Source: Phenylobacterium sp. (GTDB lineage Bacteria > Pseudomonadota > Alphaproteobacteria > Caulobacterales > Caulobacteraceae). Taken from it: a DNA stretch of 64,000 nucleotides. The notes beneath the pieces were generated by a model, which did no database searches, had not been told where the DNA came from, and saw only the letters and a list, made by a program, of their open reading frames with translations. Below are positions 43,901 through 52,070 of the stretch, in pieces. Every line of letters begins with the position of its first letter. Position 1 is the first letter of the stretch. The stretch is from contig NZ_JAUXVZ010000055.1 in assembly GCF_030680185.1 (NCBI RefSeq), positions 124,001-188,000 on the forward strand. The letters run 5' to 3'. Both the position numbers and the translations under genes were made by a program.

Positions 43901-46384
43901 ATGATCGACGCTCCCCAGGCCCAAGAGCGGCCATCAAAGCCCGTTGTCCTGATCACCGGGGCCGGCGGCAACCTTGGCGCAGCCCTGGCGAGCGGCCTGT
44001 CCGGCGCCTACGAAGTGGTGGGCCTCGACCTCAAGGGCGATAGCGACACCTTCCCCCTGATCGAGGCCGACCTCACGGACGCGGAATCGATCACCCAGGC
44101 GTTGGAAGAGGTGCGACAGAGGTTTGGGGGTCGCCTGGCCAGCGTGATCCATCTGGCGGCCTATTTCGACTTCAGCGGCGAAGACCATCCGCTTTACGAG
44201 AAGCTGAATGTCGAGGGGACGCGCCTCCTCCTTCAGGCCCTGCAAGGGTTCGAGGTCGAGCAGTTCGTGTATGCGAGCACCATGCTGGTGCACGAGCCCG
44301 TTCGCCCGGGCGAAGTGATCGACGAAAGCCAACCCCTCGACCCCCGATGGATCTACCCCCAGTCCAAGGCCGCCGCCGAGGCCGCTGTCGCCAAGGCCCA
44401 TGGCCGCATCCCTTATGTGCTGCTGCGCCTCGCCGGCGTCTATGACGAGGCGAGCGCTGTCCCCACCCTGTCGCAGCAGATCGCGCGCATCTACGCCAAG
44501 GACTTCGAAAGCCACCTCTATTCCGGCGACACCGATGTCGGTCAGGCGATGGTGCACAAGGACGACATGGTCGAGGCCGTCGTGCGCACCGTCGACCGCC
44601 GGGGCGATCTGCCCGGCGACGCCGCCATTCTGGTCGGCGAGCCCGACGCCCTCTCCTACCAGGAGATCCAGGATCAGGTCGGTCAACTGATCCACGGCGA
44701 AGACTGGCTGACCTTGCAGGCGCCCAAACCCATCGCCGCGGTGGGCGCATGGGCGCAGGAAAAGCTGGAACCCATCATCCCCGACGCCCTCGACCAGGGG
44801 GAGAAGCCCTTCATTCGCCCCTTCATGGTGCTGATGGCCGACGACCACTACGCCCTGGACATCAGCCGGGCGCGAGACTGGCTGGGCTGGACGCCGCGCC
44901 ACCGCCTGACCGACGTTTTGCCGGCCATGGTCGATGACCTGAAGCGTGACCCCAAGGCCTGGCATGAGGCTCACGGCGTTCCCGTCCCGCCGTGGATCGA
45001 CGACGCCGCGGCGGAGGGGCTCGATCCCGAGGCTGTGCGTCGGACCCATGAGGACGAGGTTCAGGCGGCCCACGGCGCCAGCCGCTGGGCTCACCTGACC
45101 GTCATGGCCCTGGGCGCCTGGCTGATCGGCGTCTCTCCGCTGCTGGGCGTCGGCGACAACCGGCTGCTCGCCAGCCAGGTGATTTCGGGGCTCGCCCTTG
45201 TCGTCCTGGGCGGCCTGTCCTTGAGCGCACGGTTCTGGCTGGCGCGTTTTGGCGCTGCAGCCGTCGGGGGCTGGATCGTCTTCGCCCCCATGCTGTTCTG
45301 GACGCCGTCGGGGGCCGCCTTCCTCAACGCCTTGCTCGTCGGCGGCCTGGCCATGGGCCTGGCCATGAGTGTCCGCCCCGACCCCGGCGTCTCGCCGGTG
45401 GCTGAGCTCGATGGCCCGACGACGCCACCGGGCTGGACCTACAATCCGTCCGACTGGGCCCAGCGGCTGCCGATCATCGGTCTGGCCATGTTCGGCCTGT
45501 TCTTTTCGTTGTCCCTGGCCGCCTACCAGCTTGGACACATCGACTCCGTCTGGGAGCCGTTCTTCGAGGGCGGGCCCGGACCCAAGAACGGCACCGAGGA
45601 GATCATCACCTCGGAGGTCTCAAGAGCCTGGCCTATCCCCGACGCCGCCATCGGCGCGCTGGTCTACGCGCTGGAGATCGTCACCGGGATCATCGGCTCG
45701 CGCCGCCGTTGGCGCACCATGCCCTGGCTGGTGATCGCCTTCGGCCTGATGATCGTGCCCTTAGGCGTGGTGTCGGTCGGCTTCATCATCATCCAGCCGA
45801 TCGTCATCGGGACCTGGTGCACCCTGTGCCTGATCGGCGCGGCGGCCATGCTGCTTCAGGTGCCCTACGCCATGGACGAATTGATCGCGAGCCTGCAGTT
45901 CCTGGCCCGACGCAAGCGGGCGGGTCATCCGATCCTGCGCACCCTGCTCCGCGGCGACACCGATGACGGCCCGGCCGAGCCCCCGGTCGATGAACTGGCC
46001 CGCCCCTTCGGCGCGATCGCCAAGGACATGGTGCAGGGCGGCGTGAGTCTGCCCTGGAACCTCGCCCTGGCCGCCCTGATCGGCGTCTGGCTGATGTTCA
46101 CCCGCCTGACGCTCGAGGCCAGCGGCGCCATGGCCGACGCCGACCATCTGATCGGCGCCCTCGTGGTGACGACGGTCGCCATCGCGGCGGCCGAGGTGAC
46201 GCGGACCGCGCGTCTGGCCCTGCCGCTGCTGGGGGTCGCCCTGCTGGTGACGCCGTTCACCTTCGATGGCTCGAACGGCCAGACCATCGCCAGCCTGGTG
46301 TGCGGCCTGGCGCTGATCGCCCTGGCCATTCCGCGGGGACCGATCATGGCGCGCTATGGCCGATGGAGCCGCCGGATCGTCTAG
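43901..46384 (+). CDS. NAD-dependent epimerase fused to SPW-like and VKOR-like membrane domains
   Basis: The 827-residue product joins three parts. Residues ~15-340 are an extended SDR/epimerase with V-L-I-T-G-A-G-G-N-L-G (NAD site) and an active-site Y-P-Q-S-K-A-A-A-E at ~155. Residues ~395-500 are four membrane helices of SPW-repeat type. Residues ~520-680 are a VKOR-like helical bundle with the redox pair Cys640-x-x-Cys643 (TWCTLC). More membrane segments follow to the C-terminus. VKOR domains make disulfides using quinones. The loop cysteine pair that normally shuttles electrons to CxxC is absent, so the redox role is uncertain. The stop overlaps the convergent cytochrome gene (CTAG). Confidence 0.88.
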   Translation: MIDAPQAQERPSKPVVLITGAGGNLGAALASGLSGAYEVVGLDLKGDSDTFPLIEADLTDAESITQALEEVRQRFGGRLASVIHLAAYFDFSGEDHPLYEKLNVEGTRLLLQALQGFEVEQFVYASTMLVHEPVRPGEVIDESQPLDPRWIYPQSKAAAEAAVAKAHGRIPYVLLRLAGVYDEASAVPTLSQQIARIYAKDFESHLYSGDTDVGQAMVHKDDMVEAVVRTVDRRGDLPGDAAILVGEPDALSYQEIQDQVGQLIHGEDWLTLQAPKPIAAVGAWAQEKLEPIIPDALDQGEKPFIRPFMVLMADDHYALDISRARDWLGWTPRHRLTDVLPAMVDDLKRDPKAWHEAHGVPVPPWIDDAAAEGLDPEAVRRTHEDEVQAAHGASRWAHLTVMALGAWLIGVSPLLGVGDNRLLASQVISGLALVVLGGLSLSARFWLARFGAAAVGGWIVFAPMLFWTPSGAAFLNALLVGGLAMGLAMSVRPDPGVSPVAELDGPTTPPGWTYNPSDWAQRLPIIGLAMFGLFFSLSLAAYQLGHIDSVWEPFFEGGPGPKNGTEEIITSEVSRAWPIPDAAIGALVYALEIVTGIIGSRRRWRTMPWLVIAFGLMIVPLGVVSVGFIIIQPIVIGTWCTLCLIGAAAMLLQVPYAMDELIASLQFLARRKRAGHPILRTLLRGDTDDGPAEPPVDELARPFGAIAKDMVQGGVSLPWNLALAALIGVWLMFTRLTLEASGAMADADHLIGALVVTTVAIAAAEVTRTARLALPLLGVALLVTPFTFDGSNGQTIASLVCGLALIALAIPRGPIMARYGRWSRRIV

Positions 46385-46782
46385 CGGCGTGTATCCACAG
46401 CCGCATACCGGGGACCAGAGCCGCGAGACGGCGGGGCTTCGGCCGCGGGCTCCACCGACTCGATATAGGCGACGATGTCGGCCATTTCGGCGCTGGTCAT
46501 ATAGATGGGCGGCATCTCGCCATGCCCTTCCCGGGCGATCTCAGCCAGGCTGCGCTCCAGGCTGATCGCCGTATGACGCATTCTGATGCTGGCGAAGGCG
46601 GGCGCGACGGCGTTGGGGCTGGCGCCGCCGCTCGCCACCGCGTGGCAGCCGGCGCAGGCGCGCAGGACGAACTGCTGTCCCCGTTCGGCCGCGGGGCTCA
46701 AGGGGACCGGCGTGGGTCTATCCACCGAAGCGCACGCGCTCAGCGCCGCCGTCAGGATCAGGACCATCAGGACATGGCGCAT
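46381..46782 (-). CDS. Small cytochrome c lipoprotein
   Basis: The 133-residue product has a lipobox LSAC (Cys at ~17) and a class I cytochrome c domain with the heme motif C-A-G-C-H (~44-48) and a distal Met candidate in GEMPPIYMTSAEMADIVAYI (~87-106). It is an anchored periplasmic electron carrier. It is convergent with the SDR-SPW-VKOR gene; a functional link through VKOR redox chemistry is possible but not shown. Confidence 0.85.
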   Translation of the reverse strand: MRHVLMVLILTAALSACASVDRPTPVPLSPAAERGQQFVLRACAGCHAVASGGASPNAVAPAFASIRMRHTAISLERSLAEIAREGHGEMPPIYMTSAEMADIVAYIESVEPAAEAPPSRGSGPRYAAVDTRR

Positions 46783-46930
46783 CGGAAAGGCCTCTCGCGT
46801 GACGCTGATCCGAGCCTAGCCGATCTTCAGCCCCCTCGCGCCTCCGTAGTCCTACCTAGGCGCCCGACCGGAATTTTCGCCCCGCCCGTTCGCGTTGATC
46901 CTCCGCCTCACAAGACGAGAGGAGCAACCC

Positions 46931-47035
46931 ATGTCTGTCCACGACCTCTACCTGGCCCTGGTTCTGGCCACGTTCGGCGCCTTCGGCGTCACCCTGCTGG
47001 GCGTCAGCACCTGGTCCAACCTGCGCAAGCCCTGA
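46931..47035 (+). CDS. 34-residue single-helix membrane peptide
   Basis: ATG at 46931, 7 bases after GAGGAG, opens a frame of 34 residues ending in TGA at 47033-47035. The product has a hydrophobic helix ([19 protein letters not shown], residues ~6-24) and a basic C-terminus (NLRKP). This is the form of small membrane subunits such as CydX or CcoQ-like peptides, but no family can be assigned. The strong ribosome binding site and clean composition make it a likely gene. It lies between two minus-strand genes. Confidence 0.55.
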   Translation: MSVHDLYLALVLATFGAFGVTLLGVSTWSNLRKP

Positions 47036-47042
47036 TCGCGTC

Positions 47043-47666
47043 TCAGGCGGCGCGCGTGCTCCAGGCCACCCAGGCCGCCACGCCGACAAGACCCACAGCG
47101 AAGGCGCCCTGCACGCTGCGCGCGCGACCTGCCTGAGCGATCCAGCCATAGGCGCGCGCCCCCAGCGCCACCAGGCCGAGGTGGATCACCACCGAGACAG
47201 CCAGATGGATCACGCCGAGGGCCAGAAAGGCGCCCGGCCCGTCGCCAGCCCCGGCAGGCATGAAGCTCGGGATGACGGTCAGATAGAAGATCAGGGCCTT
47301 GGGATTGAGCACATTGGTCAGGAAGCCACGCCGGATGTCGCGCCAATCCCCCCGGCCGACCTGGCCCAGCTCTGCGGGCTGGGTGCGTGTGCGCCAGGCG
47401 TCGAACGCCAGCCAGAGCAGATAGGCGACCCCGCCCCATCGCAAGGCCTGATAGAGCGCCGGCTGGCTGACGGCCAGCTGCGACAGACCCGCCGCCGCCG
47501 CGACCAGGTGGGCGGCGAGGCCCAGCGTCACCCCGACCACCGTCAGGAGGCCGGCGGCCAGCCCGCGTCGCGCCGAGACCAGGGCGAGGTAGCCCATGTT
47601 CGGACCCGGCGTGAGTTCGATCACCATCGCAGCGAGCAGGAACTGAAGCATGGGCGACAGCAGCAT
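47043..47666 (-). CDS. LysE-family (RhtB-like) exporter
   Basis: The 207-residue product has about six membrane segments and the family opening [20 protein letters not shown] (~22-40). The loop with [18 protein letters not shown] (~115-132) is also typical. It exports amino acids or homoserine-lactone-like compounds; the substrate is not predictable. The ATG at 47666 fits the first helix. It is divergent from fixL. Confidence 0.9.
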   Translation of the reverse strand: MLLSPMLQFLLAAMVIELTPGPNMGYLALVSARRGLAAGLLTVVGVTLGLAAHLVAAAAGLSQLAVSQPALYQALRWGGVAYLLWLAFDAWRTRTQPAELGQVGRGDWRDIRRGFLTNVLNPKALIFYLTVIPSFMPAGAGDGPGAFLALGVIHLAVSVVIHLGLVALGARAYGWIAQAGRARSVQGAFAVGLVGVAAWVAWSTRAA

Positions 47667-47756
47667 GAATGGTCCCCCTCTCGACTGTCCGAACCGATGA
47701 GGCCGGCGCCACGTGCGGCTTGCCAAGGCCTGGCCGCCCTTCTACCGCATCTGGTC

Positions 47757-49247
47757 ATGCCTTGGCTCACCCAGGAACGTCGGCACGACAAAGCGGCCTG
47801 GCGGGCCTATGCCTGGACTGTGGCGGCCCTGGCGGCCTGCGGGGGCGCCCATGTCCTCGTGCAGCCGCTGACCGAGGGGCGGACCCTCTATCTGATCTTT
47901 CTGCCGGCCGCCGTCGTCGGCGGGCTTGCGGGGGGATTTGGCCCTGCCCTACTGGCCACCCTCGGAGGGCTCGCCATCGTCGCCGGCCTCGGCGGGCCGG
48001 GCCTTTTCGCCGACCCCGCCAACCTGCTCGACAGCGCCCTCTATCTGGTCGCCGGGCTCTGCATCGGCGCCGCCGGGCACGTCCATCAACGCAGGACCGC
48101 CCAAGGCGGCGCGGCCATTCTCCATCTGGCCGAGAGCGAGGCTCGCCTACGGTCGATCCTGGAGACCGTGCCGGACGCCATGATCGTCATCGATCACCAG
48201 GGCGTCATGCGGGCCTTCAGCCTGGCGGCCGAGCGTCTGTTCGGATGGCGCGCGGACGAGGCCATCGGCCGGAACGTCTCGGCCCTGATGCCCAGCCCCT
48301 ATCGCGAACAGCACGACTCCTATCTCGCCCGTTACATGCAGACCGGCGAACGGCGGATCATCGGCATTGGCCGGGTCGTGGTGGGTGAGCGCAAGGACGG
48401 TTCGACCTTCCCCATGGAATTGGCCGTCGGCGAGATGGAGACCAGCGGCAACCGCTTCTTCACCGGCTTCGTCCGCGACCTTACCGAACGCCAGAGCACC
48501 GAGCGGCGGGTGCAGGACCTCCAGTCGGAGCTGGTGCATGTGTCCCGCCTCACGGCGCTGGGCGAGATGGCCTCGGCCCTGGCGCACGAGCTGAACCAGC
48601 CGCTATCGGCGATCGCCAACTATGTGAAGGGCTCGGAGCGGCTGCTGGACGCAGCTGAGCCCGACCGCGCCAAGATCAAGGGCGCCTTGTCCAGCGCCGC
48701 CGACCAGGCCCTGCGGGCCGGCCAGATCATCCGACGCCTGCGCGACTTCGTGTCCAAGGGCGAGGCCGATCGGCGGATCGAGAACCTGCCGCAACTGCTC
48801 GAGGAGGCCGGCGCCCTGGCCATGATCGGCGCCAAGGAGCGCGGCGTGCGGCTGCGGTTCGACCTCGACCACACCCTCGACCTCGTGCTGGCCGACAAGG
48901 TGCAGGTCCAGCAGGTGGTGCTGAACCTGATGCGCAACGCCATCGACGCCATGGAGACCTCGCCCCGGCGGGAGCTGACCGTCGCCACCCGGCCGGCCGA
49001 CGACGAGATGGTGGCCGTCATCGTGAGCGACACGGGCCCCGGCATCGCCGTCGAGATGGTCGATCAGCTCTTCCAGCCTTTCGTGACCACCAAGCCGCAA
49101 GGTATGGGTGTGGGCCTCTCGATCTCGCGAACGATCGTAGAGGCGCACGGGGGGCGGATCTGGGCTGAGCCCAATCCTGGCGGTGGCACGGTGTTCCGGT
49201 TCACCCTTCGCGCGGTGCGGCGTGAGGAGTTGGAGAGCGATGGCTGA
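47757..49247 (+). CDS. fixL: Oxygen-sensing histidine kinase FixL
   Basis: The 496-residue product has N-terminal membrane helices (~residues 15-110), a heme-binding PAS domain (~130-250) and kinase domains. Heme ligand His186 (R-E-Q-H-D-S-Y) and the O2-sensing Arg206 (IIGIGR) are 20 residues apart, as in Bradyrhizobium FixL (His200/Arg220). The phosphorylated His277 is in [12 protein letters not shown], and [18 protein letters not shown] is the ATP-lid region. Without oxygen it phosphorylates FixJ. The start at 47757 is chosen over an in-frame ATG at 47697; the ribosome binding site is weak at both. It overlaps fixJ by 8 bases. Confidence 0.94.
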   Translation: MPWLTQERRHDKAAWRAYAWTVAALAACGGAHVLVQPLTEGRTLYLIFLPAAVVGGLAGGFGPALLATLGGLAIVAGLGGPGLFADPANLLDSALYLVAGLCIGAAGHVHQRRTAQGGAAILHLAESEARLRSILETVPDAMIVIDHQGVMRAFSLAAERLFGWRADEAIGRNVSALMPSPYREQHDSYLARYMQTGERRIIGIGRVVVGERKDGSTFPMELAVGEMETSGNRFFTGFVRDLTERQSTERRVQDLQSELVHVSRLTALGEMASALAHELNQPLSAIANYVKGSERLLDAAEPDRAKIKGALSSAADQALRAGQIIRRLRDFVSKGEADRRIENLPQLLEEAGALAMIGAKERGVRLRFDLDHTLDLVLADKVQVQQVVLNLMRNAIDAMETSPRRELTVATRPADDEMVAVIVSDTGPGIAVEMVDQLFQPFVTTKPQGMGVGLSISRTIVEAHGGRIWAEPNPGGGTVFRFTLRAVRREELESDG

Positions 49248-49839
49248 GTTTGTGGTCCATGTGATCGACGATGACGAGGCCATGCGCCAGTCGCTGGCCT
49301 TTCTGTTGGACACGGCCGGCCTCAGCCCCCTGACCTACGAATCAGCGCCTCAGTTCCTTGACGCCCTGGACAGCGCCCCCGCCGGGGTGATCGTCACCGA
49401 CATCCGGATGCCGGAGATGACCGGCCTGGAGCTGGTGCGGCGACTGAAGACCCGGGGCGCCCCTCACCCTGTGATCATGATCACCGGCCATGGCGATGTT
49501 CCCCTGGCCGTTGAAGCCATGAAGGCCGGGGTGGTCGACTTCCTGGAAAAGCCCTTCGACGACGAGAGTCTGCTTTCGGCCATCCGCGCGGCGCGGGACG
49601 TCGGGGCCGGCGAAAGCCAGGACCCCGAACGGGAGCGGATTCGAACGATCCTCGACAGCCTCTCGCCGCGGGAGCGGGAGGTCCTGGGCGGCGTCGTCGA
49701 TGGCAAGCTGAACAAGGTGATCGCCCACGAGCTGGGCATCAGCCCGCGGACGGTCGAGGTCTATCGCGCCAATGTCATGTCCAAGACCGGCGCGCGTGGG
49801 CTGTCAGAGCTGATCCGCATGGTTCTGCTCGTCAGCTAA
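49240..49839 (+). CDS. fixJ: Response regulator FixJ
   Basis: The 199-residue product has a receiver (Asp10-12 acidic pocket, phospho-acceptor Asp54 in [11 protein letters not shown], Lys in LEKPF) and a C-terminal LuxR-type helix-turn-helix (~140-199, with [22 protein letters not shown] and [13 protein letters not shown]). This length and LuxR output are standard FixJ. It activates fixK and related genes at low oxygen after phosphorylation by FixL. The ATG overlaps the fixL end by 8 bases. Confidence 0.94.
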   Translation: MAEFVVHVIDDDEAMRQSLAFLLDTAGLSPLTYESAPQFLDALDSAPAGVIVTDIRMPEMTGLELVRRLKTRGAPHPVIMITGHGDVPLAVEAMKAGVVDFLEKPFDDESLLSAIRAARDVGAGESQDPERERIRTILDSLSPREREVLGGVVDGKLNKVIAHELGISPRTVEVYRANVMSKTGARGLSELIRMVLLVS

Positions 49840-49840
49840 G

Positions 49841-49899
49841 CTCCAAGTCTTGAGCGCGTTTCGTTCCGATAACCGGTGTCACCTATCGGAACGCGCCCT
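49841..49899. repeat. Dispersed palindromic intergenic repeat, copy B
   Basis: The segment starts 1 base after the fixJ stop and matches copy A (9187-9247) nearly throughout. Here the inner arms CGTTCCGATA (49862-49871) and TATCGGAACG (49884-49893) are perfect inverted copies around a 12-base centre that itself contains GGTGTCACC. Confidence 0.72.
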
Positions 49900-49980
49900 G
49901 AGGCGGCCTTGCGCTGAATCAAGGCGGTGTCGGCGACGATCCAGGATGGATCGGCTTCCGCCCACTGGTTCGCGTTCATC

Positions 49981-50364
49981 ATGCCCGCCGTCAGCCGTCC
50001 CGCCCCCACGATCATCCTGCTGGACGACGATGCGGCCCTGCGTCAGGCCCTGACCTTTTCCCTGGAGATCGAGGGCTACCAGGTGATGGCCTGCGAGACC
50101 GGGGATCAGCTGATGGCCCAGGTGCTGCCCGACCACGACGCCTGTCTCGTGCTGGACTATCGGCTGGAGAACGGCACCGGCCTGGACACCCTGGAGACAT
50201 TGAGAGCGCGCGGCGTGGCCCTGCCCGCCATCCTGATCACCAGCCATCCCAAGGCCAGCGTGCGCGAACGGGCCGCCAGGCTTCAGGCCGCGCTCGTCGA
50301 GAAGCCGCTCCTGGGAGACCTGCTGCTCGCCCGCATCCACGACATCCTGCCCCTGGGGCTCTAG
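49981..50364 (+). CDS. Single-domain response regulator next to fixLJ
   Basis: The 127-residue product is a receiver domain only: acidic pocket Asp15-17, phospho-acceptor Asp59 (VLDYRLENG) and Lys in VEKPLLG. There is no output domain. It may tune FixL by acting as phosphate sink, or relay to another kinase; this is inference from its place 140 bases after fixJ and among Fix genes. The ATG at 49981 was chosen over a GTG at 49927. The stop overlaps the convergent reductase gene (CTAG). Confidence 0.82.
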   Translation: MPAVSRPAPTIILLDDDAALRQALTFSLEIEGYQVMACETGDQLMAQVLPDHDACLVLDYRLENGTGLDTLETLRARGVALPAILITSHPKASVRERAARLQAALVEKPLLGDLLLARIHDILPLGL

Positions 50365-50963
50365 ACGGCGGCGGCGCCCAGGCGCCGCGCCCGCGCCAGC
50401 CACTGGAGCCGTCGGCCGGGATCGCGGCCCTCGGCGGGACCGAAGGCCGTCTCGCGGATCGGTCGGAAACCGGACACCCACAGCACGCCGCGACTGACGC
50501 ACTTCAGGCCGTGGGCGAAGAAGACCAGGCGGAAGATGGCCGCCGGCATGCCCATGGTGACGATCACCCGCGCCGAACGGCCGCTCAGCAGGCCCTTCAC
50601 GCCTTTGGCCTCGCCTGGGGCGGACAAGGCCACGCCATAGCGGAACACCTGCTCCAGAAAGGCCTTGAACGCCGCCGGCGGCGCGCCGAGCCAGAGCGGA
50701 TAGATCAGCACCAGATGGTCGGCCTCGCGCAGGGCCTGCTGCAACTCCGCGACGACAGGGCCAGGCTCGGCCATGAAGTCGGCCTGGGACCCGATGGACG
50801 GCAGATCCAGCGCGCCCACTTCCACCCGCCGGACGATATGCCCGGCGGCGGTCGCGCCCTCGGCATAGGCGCTGGCCAGGGCCGAGCACAGGCGGTCTGG
50901 CCGCGGGTCGGGGTGACCGTTGACCAGCAGGATTCGGCGCTTCGCGGGGGCTTGGGCGGTCAT
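50361..50963 (-). CDS. NAD(P)H dehydrogenase (quinone), flavodoxin fold
   Basis: The 200-residue product opens with ILLVNGHPDPRPDRLCSALASAY (split, residues ~12-34), then LVLIYPLWLGAPPAAFKAFLE (~82-102) and a late GVLWVSG. This is the NQO1/MdaB-like FMN-binding flavodoxin fold that reduces quinones by two electrons. It is divergent from fixK, and the FixK-type box between them suggests anaerobic control. Confidence 0.85.
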   Translation of the reverse strand: MTAQAPAKRRILLVNGHPDPRPDRLCSALASAYAEGATAAGHIVRRVEVGALDLPSIGSQADFMAEPGPVVAELQQALREADHLVLIYPLWLGAPPAAFKAFLEQVFRYGVALSAPGEAKGVKGLLSGRSARVIVTMGMPAAIFRLVFFAHGLKCVSRGVLWVSGFRPIRETAFGPAEGRDPGRRLQWLARARRLGAAAV

Positions 50964-51011
50964 CGGCGTCTCCGTTCGCCCCAACCTTTCCGTTTGATCG
51001 CCGCGTTCGCC

Positions 51012-51025
51012 TTGACGGGGGTCAA
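51012..51025. promoter_or_regulatory. FNR/FixK-type box between the reductase gene and fixK
   Basis: TTGAC-GGGG-GTCAA is a perfect 14-base palindrome of the anaerobox type (TTGAY-N4-RTCAA). It lies 49 bases before the quinone reductase start and 95 bases before fixK, so it may serve either gene or both, including autoregulation of fixK. Confidence 0.8.
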
Positions 51026-51119
51026 GGCGGCCCTCCGTACGGCTACTTAGGTGAAGTCCCCGAATTTCGAGGCGACGGCTGCAGCGCGACTATGGGTCAA
51101 CGGCTCAAGGAACCCCGCC

Positions 51120-51779
51120 ATGACCCTCGACTACGCGCCTTCCGCACCCGTCGCCGCCACCGCCCTTGCTGATGTGATGGAGCGCCTGGGCCTGCGGATG
51201 AACTTCGCCAAGGATGAAGAGATCTTCTGCCAGGATGAGGAGGCCGACCTGACCTACCTCGTCGTTTCCGGCGCGGTGCGGACCACGCGCCTCCTGAGCG
51301 ACGGCCGCCGCCAGGTGGGCAGCTTCTACTATCCGGGCGACCTGGTGGGACTGGAGACCGGGGACATCCACAGGTTCTCCGCCGAGGCGCTGAGCGACAG
51401 CGTCCTGCTGGTGGTCAAGCGCAGCGCGCTCAAGGCCTTCGCCGGCGACGAGGCCGTGGACCGCGCCATCTGGGAGGCCACTCGCCTCGAGCTTGAGCGC
51501 ACCCAGGAGCATCTGCTGGTGCTGGGTCGCAAGACCGCCTGCGAAAAGGTCGCCTCCTTTCTCATGGACCTGGCCGGGCGGGAGGGGGCCCAGCGGAACG
51601 CCGGGGACCACATCTCTCTGCCCATGGGCCGCCAGGACATGGCCGACTATCTCGGACTGACCATCGAAACCGTCTCGCGGATGCTGACCCAGCTTCAGGG
51701 CGCCGCCGTGGTCGAGTTCGAGGGTTGCCGTCGCTTCCGTGTGAAGCGTTGGGATGCGCTGGAACGTCTCGCCGAATAG
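51120..51779 (+). CDS. fixK: Crp/Fnr-family regulator FixK
   Basis: The 219-residue product has an N-terminal cyclic-nucleotide-like beta roll (~residues 25-120), a long dimer helix (~125-150) and a winged helix with the FNR-type recognition sequence E-T-V-S-R-M-L (~183-190). The N-terminal cysteine cluster that FNR needs for its iron-sulfur centre is absent, which points to the FixK branch, activated through FixLJ. It controls microaerobic respiration and heme genes. The ATG at 51120 follows CAAGGAACCCCGCC. The anaerobox upstream suggests autoregulation. Confidence 0.9.
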   Translation: MTLDYAPSAPVAATALADVMERLGLRMNFAKDEEIFCQDEEADLTYLVVSGAVRTTRLLSDGRRQVGSFYYPGDLVGLETGDIHRFSAEALSDSVLLVVKRSALKAFAGDEAVDRAIWEATRLELERTQEHLLVLGRKTACEKVASFLMDLAGREGAQRNAGDHISLPMGRQDMADYLGLTIETVSRMLTQLQGAAVVEFEGCRRFRVKRWDALERLAE

Positions 51780-52021
51780 ACCCCGGCCGGCGACTTGCCC
51801 AGATCGCCGAACGGTTTCGTCGAGATAGGAGCCTCTGGACCGGACCTCCATCGCCTCGGTCCCGGTCTCCAGCTTCAGCGCCCGCCGGCGCGGCTATCCC
51901 CCTGCCCCGTATGATACCGGGACCGCAGAGCCGCGCCGGCGATCTTCTTCCACCGTCTGTCGCCTGGAGCCTGCCCTTTCGGGGGTGGGCTCCCCCTTTT
52001 CCGCCTGCGCCTGCACTGCCT

Positions 52022-52035
52022 TTGACCTGGGTCAG
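52022..52035 (+). promoter_or_regulatory. FNR/FixK-type box upstream of hemN
   Basis: TTGAC-CTGG-GTCAG matches the anaerobox at 9 of 10 informative bases. Its centre is about 42 bases upstream of the hemN ATG. HemN is a classic FixK/FNR target, so this placement is credible. The rest of the 291-base gap (51780-52070) shows no gene. Confidence 0.72.
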
Positions 52036-52070
52036 GGCGTTGCTCGCGGCGCATCAGCAGGCTCAGCCCC

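Noticed and set aside
43934..45538. Minus-strand open frame of 534 codons
   Set aside because: It is a shadow of the SDR-SPW-VKOR gene, whose own frame has clear NAD-site and membrane features.
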